DNA from: Lachnospiraceae bacterium AC2012
GTDB taxonomy: Bacteria; Bacillota; Clostridia; Lachnospirales; Lachnospiraceae
Direction: 5' to 3'
Assembly (NCBI GenBank): GCA_000702525.1
Contig: JNIN01000001.1
Location: 1,116,001 to 1,180,000 of the forward strand
Length of the DNA stretch: 64,000 nucleotides
Every line of letters begins with the position of its first letter. The first letter of the stretch is position 1. Positions 58,251 to 64,000 of this stretch are shown in pieces. The position numbers and the translations under genes were made by a program. The notes under the pieces were generated by a model that was not told where the DNA came from, did not search any database, and worked only from the letters and a program-made list of their open reading frames with translations.

Positions 58251-59303
58251 ATGGGTTTTATTATTATTGGTGTAATCCTACTAATCTGTTTAATTGCGTG
58301 TATCAAGATCGTACCTGAGTCCAAGGTGTACGTCATCGAACGACTCGGAAAATATCACGCAACGCTGAACTCCGGTATCAACTTCATCATTCCCTTTATC
58401 GATGTGGTTCGTTCCAGAGTATCCTTAAAGGAAATGGTACTGGACTTCCCTCCACAGGGTGTAATCACAAAAGATAACGTTACGATGAAGATCGATTCCG
58501 TTGTCTATGCCAAGGTTTTCGATGCAAAGCTCTTCACTTATGGTGTAGAAAATCCTAGACTTGGTATCGAAACACTTGCCGCAACAACACTTCGAAACCT
58601 CGTTGGTGCGCTCGATTTCGATGATACACTGACATCCCGTGACCGTATCAATTCTTCTCTCGAGGCAACACTCGACGAAGCAACCGATGCTTGGGGTATC
58701 AAAATCACTCGAGTGGAAGTTAAGAACATCGCTCCACCATCCGACATCCTCGATGTTATGCAGAAGCAGATGACTGCAGAACGTGAGAAACGTCAGGCTG
58801 TAACCGAAGCGGAAGCACATAAGCAGTCCGTAGTTATGATGGCAGAAGGTGACAAGCAGGCCAAAGTCCTCCAGGCAGAAGCCGAGCGTGACGCCGCAAT
58901 CGCTAGAGCTGAAGGTGAAGCAAAATCTATCCAGTTACGCGCCGAAGCCGAAGCGCGTGCATTGGAAATGTTAACGGCGGCCAATGTTTCCCCAGAAGTC
59001 CTGAAATTAAAGGGACTCGAAGCATTGAAAGATGTTGCTGACGGAAATGCTACCAAGATTTTCGTTCCTACCGATTTAACAGATGTCATCAGTAATGTTG
59101 CCATCGCTGGCGACAGCTTCAAGTCCGGCATGGAGAACCCTGCTGCAAAGAAAGCAAAACCACTCGATACCACTGACAAGCACATGGCATCTGCCAAGAA
59201 TCCTAGATCAGAGTCCAAGATTCATCAGCAGGCTCACCTCGCTAACCAGCAAATGAGCGCCCAGCAGTCAGCCTTAACCGATGAAGAGATTTCGATTTTC
59301 TAA
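58251..59303 (+). CDS. SPFH/Band 7 protein, stomatin-paraslipin type
   Basis: 350 residues from ATG 58251 (AAAAGGAG ahead). One N-terminal membrane segment (GFIIIGVILLICLIACIKIV), SPFH domain (PESKVYVIERLGKYHATLNSG onward, about 23-200), then an Ala/Glu-rich coiled coil (EAEAHKQ, EAERDAAIARAEGEA). Organises membrane microdomains or controls membrane proteases in other bacteria. No NfeD-like partner is adjacent. Confidence 0.92.
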   Translation: MGFIIIGVILLICLIACIKIVPESKVYVIERLGKYHATLNSGINFIIPFIDVVRSRVSLKEMVLDFPPQGVITKDNVTMKIDSVVYAKVFDAKLFTYGVENPRLGIETLAATTLRNLVGALDFDDTLTSRDRINSSLEATLDEATDAWGIKITRVEVKNIAPPSDILDVMQKQMTAEREKRQAVTEAEAHKQSVVMMAEGDKQAKVLQAEAERDAAIARAEGEAKSIQLRAEAEARALEMLTAANVSPEVLKLKGLEALKDVADGNATKIFVPTDLTDVISNVAIAGDSFKSGMENPAAKKAKPLDTTDKHMASAKNPRSESKIHQQAHLANQQMSAQQSALTDEEISIF

Positions 59304-59352
59304 AATTTAGAATTTCGAATTTCAAATGGATTCTCTAAATCCTATCAAAGAT

Positions 59353-59392
59353 AAAAGACCTCAGAGATTGTACTCTCTGAGGTCTTTCTTTT
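59353..59392. terminator. Bidirectional terminator between the SPFH and cheC-like genes
   Basis: AAAGACCTCAGAGA/TCTCTGAGGTCTTT perfect stem, with T-runs on both strands. Confidence 0.88.
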
Positions 59393-59543
59393 GTAATTCT
59401 AACTCTTTGCCGATATTAACTTGTTATGGGGTTCATGTATATCGTGGGTTTCATCCCTTGGCTCCAAATTTAACATTTCCGCTCTGCAACGCATCTTTCT
59501 TCGTTGCGCGGATTCATTTCTGCTCTGCAGATTCATTTCCGCT

Positions 59544-60203
59544 CTACTGTTCTGCTGCTCGCTTTGCAGCAAGTTCTCTACGAAGTTTTTCATTCTCTTC
59601 ATTATCTTCGAACTGCTTACACATATCATGAGCAAAACTTACCGGATACAACTGCACCATGGTCGAATCAATCAAGTTACCGATGACCATACGAAATGCA
59701 ATCTTAACAAACTTATCGAGATTGGATTCAAACATCTTCTCAAACTGCTTTACGGACTCTACATCAATTCGGCTCAAATCCGGAGTACTGATATCCACCG
59801 GAATCTGCAACATCTGCGCCATAGAAGTTGCCGACGTTCCCATCATCTGGTTCATCGCTTCAGAAGCAGCACTAAGATGCAACTCCGTAACTTCACCCTG
59901 CGTATTTGTTCCGTCTCCACCCATCATAAGATCTGTCATGCAAAGCACATCCGGTTCTTTCAAAATAAAGACGTTATTTCCACTTAATCCCTTAATATAA
60001 TGAATCTGTACAAACACACAAGTCTTGTCATAATCATCTAATGCTTCGCTTCGATTAATTACTTCGACCACCGGTGTTGTAATCTCTACACGTTGATTTA
60101 CCATCACGCTAAGTGTCGTCGCTGCATTTCCAAGGCTAATATTACCGATTTCGCCCAGGACATCCATCTCTTCTTTTGTCAGACTGTTTACATATTCACT
60201 CAT
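59544..60203 (-). CDS. CheC-like CheY-P phosphatase
   Basis: 219 residues. Two complete CheC/FliY active-site motifs: DVLGEIGN with Pro 23 residues on, and SAASEAMN with Pro 23 residues on. No SpoA/FliN domain follows, so it is CheC-like rather than FliY. The C-terminal ~25 residues are charged. Removes phosphate from CheY-P in chemotaxis adaptation; fits with the chemoreceptor gene at 15-17 kb. Confidence 0.88.
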   Translation of the reverse strand: MSEYVNSLTKEEMDVLGEIGNISLGNAATTLSVMVNQRVEITTPVVEVINRSEALDDYDKTCVFVQIHYIKGLSGNNVFILKEPDVLCMTDLMMGGDGTNTQGEVTELHLSAASEAMNQMMGTSATSMAQMLQIPVDISTPDLSRIDVESVKQFEKMFESNLDKFVKIAFRMVIGNLIDSTMVQLYPVSFAHDMCKQFEDNEENEKLRRELAAKRAAEQ

Positions 60204-60225
60204 AACTCGCTTACCCCCGTAAGTT

Positions 60226-60300
60226 AAATTTCTCGCTATTATCTCGCGATTTTTTCGCTGATTTCTCGCTATTTTTGTCGCTATTTTCTCACTATGTCGA
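60226..60300 (-). repeat. Degenerate short repeats in the cheC-like leader
   Basis: The minus strand has about five degenerate copies of AATAGCGAGAAA in 70 bp. Just upstream of the gene start; possibly a protein-binding or translation-related element. Confidence 0.6.
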
Positions 60301-60390
60301 ATTGCATTTCATAACTATTTTTATTGTATAATCGCGTGAAAACACCGTCAATCACTTTACAATTTCTTAATTATTTCTTTGGTATATATG

Positions 60391-60497
60391 TCCTTTTTTT
60401 ATTAAGTTTCTTTGGGGAAGCTGCCTTTTTTGTTATTAGGTTCTGTTTCTGGAGGAGCTACCTTTTTTCTTGCTATTAGGCTCTGTTTCTGGGATAG
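60391..60497 (+). repeat. ~40-bp tandem repeat adjoining repeat family 2 copy 2
   Basis: Two clear units of AGCTRCCTTTTTT...ATTAGGYTCTGTTTCTGG (60419-60455 and 60456-60495), with a degraded third before them. Located directly before the array. Confidence 0.75.
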
Positions 60498-60508
60498 CTT
60501 TTCTCTTA

Positions 60509-60916
60509 CTGGGCATATTTTGTGAACAATTGCTTCTCTCCACCATGGTTGGTGCTCTGTTTGGGCATATATAGCACCTTTCTTTTTCCCTCCACCATGC
60601 AACTTTTTCCATTTGGGTATATAGACTTGTTTTGGCCTCCCCTCCACCATGTAACCTTTTTTATTTTGGAAATATATTCACTTTTTGCATTCCCCTCCAC
60701 CATTGTTGGGCATATAGACATTTTTATTTCTGGCCTCCACCACCTAGTTGGGCATATATGTATATAATTGTTTTCCCTCCACCATTTCACATGGTGGAGA
60801 GCTTACTCTTTCTTCTCTATATGCCCAAATCCGGAAGTTTTAAAAAACAAGTATGGTGGAACGATTCCTCTTTTCGCCCTATATGCCCAAATCCGGCAGT
60901 TTTAGAAAACAACTAG
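60509..60916 (+). repeat. Repeat family 2, copy 2: array of bipartite GGGCATAT-N19-CTCCACCAT motifs
   Basis: Boxes A start at 60511, 60563, 60615 (GGGTATAT), 60668 (GGAAATAT), 60708 and 60750; boxes B at 60538, 60590, 60642, 60695, 60735 and 60777. Inverted units at 60791/60819 and 60853/60881. The series of steps is 27, 25, 27, 25, 27, 26, 27, 13, 27, 15, 27, 14, 28, 34, 28, identical to copy 1 except for one 1-bp difference. Even the variant fourth box A is shared. Most 19-bp spacers differ between copies. Confidence 0.92.
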
Positions 60917-60920
60917 AAAA

Positions 60921-60958
60921 CAAAGAAGGAGCAGGGTGTGCTAAACCTGCTCCTTCTG
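60921..60958 (-). terminator. Terminator after the sugar ABC transporter genes
   Basis: Minus strand AGAAGGAGCAGG/CCTGCTCCTTCT, then TTGTTTTC. Confidence 0.9.
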
Positions 60959-60977
60959 GAAGGGAAAATACATATTA

Positions 60978-61856
60978 CTATTCCTTGACACCGCCGAGTG
61001 TTACACCCGCAACGATATACTTGGATAGCAGAATGTATACGATGATAATTGGTACGATAGAAAGCATGATTAACATGTATACCTTACCCATATCAAACTT
61101 AAGGAAATCTGCGGAACGAAGAGACGCAATCAATACTGGCAACGTCTTCTTGTCGTTGTTTGTTACAATCAAGGCTGGCATGAAGAAGTTGTTCCAAGCT
61201 CCTACGAATGTGAAGATTGCCTGAACAGCTAATGCCGGCTTCATGATTGGAAGTACAATCTTATTGAACGTCTTGAACTCTCCGCATCCATCAATTCTTG
61301 CTGCCTCAACTAGTTCCATAGGAAGAGAGCTCTGCATGTAACTATACATGAAGTAGAATACCGCCGGAGCAGCAATTGATGGAATAAATAGAGGATACAA
61401 AGTATTCATTAAATTCATCTTTGTGATCAACTGGATGAAACCAAGTGCAGAAACCTGCGTAGGCATTACCAGGATCAATAAGATGAAGATAAATGCAGCC
61501 TTTCTCAGTTTGAAGTCATATGCATACAAGCCATATGCTGTCAAAGCTGAAAAATAACATGACAAAACTGCGCAACATGTCGAAACCAATAAGGAATTCT
61601 TCAAACCTGAGAATATTGGTATATTCGCATCGTTCTTAACATTGATAAAGTTCTTAACAAATGATTTTCCCGGCAGGAAACTGAATCCCTGCTGAATCTG
61701 TACATGATTTCTTGTCGAATTAATAATCAAAATGTAGAAGAAGAACAAACATAGGAATGCTAAGATTGCCAAAACAATATAGGCAATGACAAGTCTCGGC
61801 GTTACTTTCACGTGCTCCTTCGGTACATTATACGTTTCTTTTGTATTTGCTTTCAT
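60978..61856 (-). CDS. Sugar ABC transporter permease, MalG/UgpE type
   Basis: 292 residues, about six membrane segments. EAA loop ELVEAARIDGCGEFKTFNKI (about 195) followed by VLPIMKPALAVQAIF. The start has GGGGGTGG ahead. Second permease of a carbohydrate ABC system; 13 bp after the first. No ATPase gene is in view, so a shared MsmK-type ATPase elsewhere is likely. Confidence 0.93.
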   Translation of the reverse strand: MKANTKETYNVPKEHVKVTPRLVIAYIVLAILAFLCLFFFYILIINSTRNHVQIQQGFSFLPGKSFVKNFINVKNDANIPIFSGLKNSLLVSTCCAVLSCYFSALTAYGLYAYDFKLRKAAFIFILLILVMPTQVSALGFIQLITKMNLMNTLYPLFIPSIAAPAVFYFMYSYMQSSLPMELVEAARIDGCGEFKTFNKIVLPIMKPALAVQAIFTFVGAWNNFFMPALIVTNNDKKTLPVLIASLRSADFLKFDMGKVYMLIMLSIVPIIIVYILLSKYIVAGVTLGGVKE

Positions 61857-61869
61857 TGCACGCCACCCC

Positions 61870-62829
61870 CTAATGCTTTCTCTTCTTACTATGCTTTGAT
61901 GTCGCTGGAGAATCTTCCTTATTCAGCGAGAAGTATACAATCAAGCAAAGAATTGCACTAACAACAAACAAGATAACTGAAAGCGCACCAGCTATACCAA
62001 AGTTCTTGCTATACAGGTGACTGTTCAAGAACATCAAAAGTGTCATAGAGGATCGATTTGGATTACCACTACCATTTGTCAAAATCTGAGGTACATCGTA
62101 CATCTGAAGACCACCGATCAAAGATGTAATCAGTACATATACTAAGATTGGTTTGATATTTGGCAATGTTACCTTGAAGAATACCTGTCTGTGATTTGCA
62201 CCATCCAGTTCTGCAGCTTCAAATAAGGATGGGCTGATACCCATAACCGCTGCCATCAGCATGATGGTTGTATTACCAAACCACATTAAGAAATTCATAA
62301 GTGCGATCAATGTTCTTGTCCATCCAACCGATGCAAAGAATCGAACCGGATGTTCCAGATCGATGGCACCAATCGTTGCTAAGAATCCATTGACAGGTCC
62401 GATATCTGAAAACAGTGCAAAGAATAACATGGAAAATGCACTCGCCATGATTAAGTTTGGCATGTAGATAACAACCTTAAAGAACTGCTTGCCCTTGATT
62501 TTAAGTCTCTGATCTGTGAACCAAGCTGCAAGTATCAAAGATACAACAATCTGTGGGATAAATCCTGCAATCCACAGAATGAATGTATTTTTCGCATATT
62601 GTAAAAAATCTGATTGAAAAAGAGATTTATAATTTTCTAATCCAACGAAGTTTGGTCCGATAATCTTCAGACCACTTCTATAATATTCAAAAAAACTATA
62701 ATAAATTGTTGAAGCAAGTGGTATTAACTGAAAGATAGCAAATGCCAGAAAGAATGGAAGAATGAATATATACCCCCATTTGGCATAGCTAACGGCTCCG
62801 CCCTTACTTCTAATCTTTTTTCCTGACAT
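61870..62829 (-). CDS. Sugar ABC transporter permease, MalF/UgpA type
   Basis: 319 residues from ATG 62829 (MSGKKIRSKGG). About six membrane segments beginning YIFILPFFLAFAIFQLIPLA, and EAA loop SLFEAAELDGANHRQVFFKV followed by TLPNIKPILVYVL. Partner of the downstream permease and the upstream binding protein. Confidence 0.93.
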   Translation of the reverse strand: MSGKKIRSKGGAVSYAKWGYIFILPFFLAFAIFQLIPLASTIYYSFFEYYRSGLKIIGPNFVGLENYKSLFQSDFLQYAKNTFILWIAGFIPQIVVSLILAAWFTDQRLKIKGKQFFKVVIYMPNLIMASAFSMLFFALFSDIGPVNGFLATIGAIDLEHPVRFFASVGWTRTLIALMNFLMWFGNTTIMLMAAVMGISPSLFEAAELDGANHRQVFFKVTLPNIKPILVYVLITSLIGGLQMYDVPQILTNGSGNPNRSSMTLLMFLNSHLYSKNFGIAGALSVILFVVSAILCLIVYFSLNKEDSPATSKHSKKRKH

Positions 62830-62911
62830 AGCCCTCAACCTCATTTCTTATATACAACCTTCTTAAATATTGTGGCACATGGGTTTCCCCACGTGCCACA
62901 TTTCTTAATCA

Positions 62912-64000
62912 TTAATCTTCTGGCCAGTTAACCTTTGTAATTTCTGGATACTTCTCTGTGATTGTCTTTTCGAAGTTAGCCTTAGCTTCATCCATTGTTA
63001 CATTTCCATCAAAGTAATCCTTGAATGCCTTCTGAATAGATTCGTTACATCCCTGATCGTATGCACCAGCATTGCTCATATCAATCTTCTGAGCTGTCTC
63101 AGAGAAGAGTGCTACGTGGTTCTGTCCGCCTAAGAAATCGGAACCATAAGATTCATCATTTGCGATTTCTTCCATACCAGAAACAGTATTTGTGTAATCC
63201 TGGATATCCTGATTACGTGTCATAGATTCCATGATATCCTTGTCGCATGTAAGCTTCAGCATGATATCCTTGATTGTATCTACATCATCAGAACCTGCTG
63301 CACCACAGATCCATGTTCCACCCCAATAGTAAGGAGCTGGGCCTTCGCAAACTGCCCAATCGCCATATGCACCATTTCCAACAGCTGCTTCAGCATCTGG
63401 ATCTGCAAGAGAGTTGCCCATTAATGTGAAGTTGATACCCCATGTTGAATAGAAGAATCCGAATACATCTCCATCAGGACCCTGATCAGATGCCCAACCA
63501 TCAGACCAAAGAGAAGTCTTGTTGTTGTATCCGTTATCTGTGTATGTCTTTGTCTGCTCAACCCATCTCATGATTTCTGGATCAACATTTACTTCATTGT
63601 CAGTAACCCAAGGTGCTGACATGTTGTTAGAGAATGTACGATAAGAATCATCATATCCTGATAACATTCTGTAACCAGCATCATTTGCCTGCTTAGCAAC
63701 GGCATCGAACTTATCCCAGTCACTTAATGCGTTCTGTACTTCTGTAGGATCATCTGTTCCAAGCACTGCCTTAGCGATTGATCTACGATAAGCGAACAAA
63801 CCAGGTGTTGCCTGCCATGATGTACCCTTCTGAGCTCCGTTAGAATCTGTAACGATATCTCTTGTGTACTGATACTGATCAGAAAGATCGTCTTCTGTTA
63901 AACCAATATCATTTACTACGTCCAATGTGTAGTCCGAATCAACATACTTTAATGCGTAATCAGCTTCTACTAAGAAGATATCAATCTTGTCATTGTCATC
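62912..64000 (-). CDS. Sugar ABC transporter substrate-binding protein, 5' end outside window
   Basis: About 363 residues visible; the N-terminus with the lipobox is beyond the right edge. Cluster B-type carbohydrate binding protein: DIFLVEADYALKYV, LSDWDKFDAVAKQANDAGYRM, GDWAVCEGPAPYYWGGTWIC and a C-terminal YFDGNVTMDEAKANFEKTI. The Trp-rich region suits an oligosaccharide ligand. It precedes both permease genes in the operon. Confidence 0.9.
   Translation of the reverse strand, partial: DDNDKIDIFLVEADYALKYVDSDYTLDVVNDIGLTEDDLSDQYQYTRDIVTDSNGAQKGTSWQATPGLFAYRRSIAKAVLGTDDPTEVQNALSDWDKFDAVAKQANDAGYRMLSGYDDSYRTFSNNMSAPWVTDNEVNVDPEIMRWVEQTKTYTDNGYNNKTSLWSDGWASDQGPDGDVFGFFYSTWGINFTLMGNSLADPDAEAAVGNGAYGDWAVCEGPAPYYWGGTWICGAAGSDDVDTIKDIMLKLTCDKDIMESMTRNQDIQDYTNTVSGMEEIANDESYGSDFLGGQNHVALFSETAQKIDMSNAGAYDQGCNESIQKAFKDYFDGNVTMDEAKANFEKTITEKYPEITKVNWPED

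Noticed and set aside
59399-59635. 78-codon frame overlapping the end of the cheC-like gene, suggesting a frameshifted extension
   Set aside because: The cheC-like protein is already full length with both active sites; the extra frame is simple Gln/Arg/Glu-rich repeat and runs into the bidirectional terminator.

Overview
The window looks like chromosomal DNA of a low-GC Gram-positive anaerobe of the class Clostridia, most likely a Lachnospiraceae-type gut bacterium. This is inferred from gene content and control style: T-box leaders, a lysine riboswitch, a CIRCE operator, a BglG/LicT antitermination switch, sucrose and glycogen phosphorylases, a Clostridia-type crotonase, and intrinsic terminators with long U-tracts after most transcription units. 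No database search was possible, so the taxon is an inference.

Layout from left to right. 1-2.3 kb: lysC-metA operon (metA runs off the left edge). 2.3-7.0 kb: licT-bglPTS-bglA beta-glucoside operon with a readable promoter, RAT antiterminator and overlapping terminator. 7-9 kb: HD-GYP regulator. 9-11.2 kb: T-box-controlled thrS and a tRNA-Leu(UAG). 11.45-12.25 kb: a large non-coding repeat element. 12.3-17.7 kb: membrane-anchored GDPD, a chemoreceptor with its own sugar-binding protein, and a small protein. 17.9-21 kb: an operon of a Cys-rich protein, an unknown protein, an ATP-grasp ligase and a FolC-like Mur ligase. 21-25.7 kb: pepT, an EAL phosphodiesterase and a Nudix hydrolase. 26-26.6 kb: second, inverted copy of the 11.5 kb element. 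26.7-30.5 kb: sucrose phosphorylase, P-loop kinase and LacI regulator with a perfect operator. 30.6-43.8 kb: glgP, T-box-controlled ileS, small membrane proteins, a glycosyltransferase, mutY, crotonase, proC and rarA. 44 kb: a second type of non-coding repeat array. 44.5-45.8 kb: aminotransferase. 46-51.6 kb: accessory island with an AgrC/LytTR two-component system, a 26-codon peptide gene, a secreted Gly-rich protein and several small membrane proteins. 51.6-54.3 kb: clpB with CIRCE. 54.4-57 kb: lysine ABC transporter under a lysine riboswitch. 57-60.2 kb: RluA-type pseudouridine synthase, SPFH protein and CheC-like phosphatase. 60.5-60.9 kb: second copy of the 44 kb array. 61-64 kb: sugar ABC transporter, running off the right edge.

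Three things stand out. (1) The 46-51.6 kb island contains three promoters built the same way: two 12-bp direct repeats (CCGTTCGCGGTG, 21 bp apart) followed after exactly 28 bp by a -10 box. They drive a peptide gene plus the two-component system, a secreted protein plus a 48-aa membrane protein, and a set of small membrane proteins. This looks like an autoregulated peptide-signalling or bacteriocin-type regulon. (2) A ~560-630 bp element, present twice in inverted orientation, carries 12 copies of an 8-bp site (TTACAGAA and variants) in alternating orientation at ~31 or 42 bp steps. (3) A ~400 bp element, present twice in the same orientation, carries eight copies of a bipartite motif, GGGCATAT-N19-CTCCACCAT. 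The spacing is almost identical in the two copies although the spacer sequences differ. Elements 2 and 3 have no credible coding capacity and I do not recognise either as a described family.
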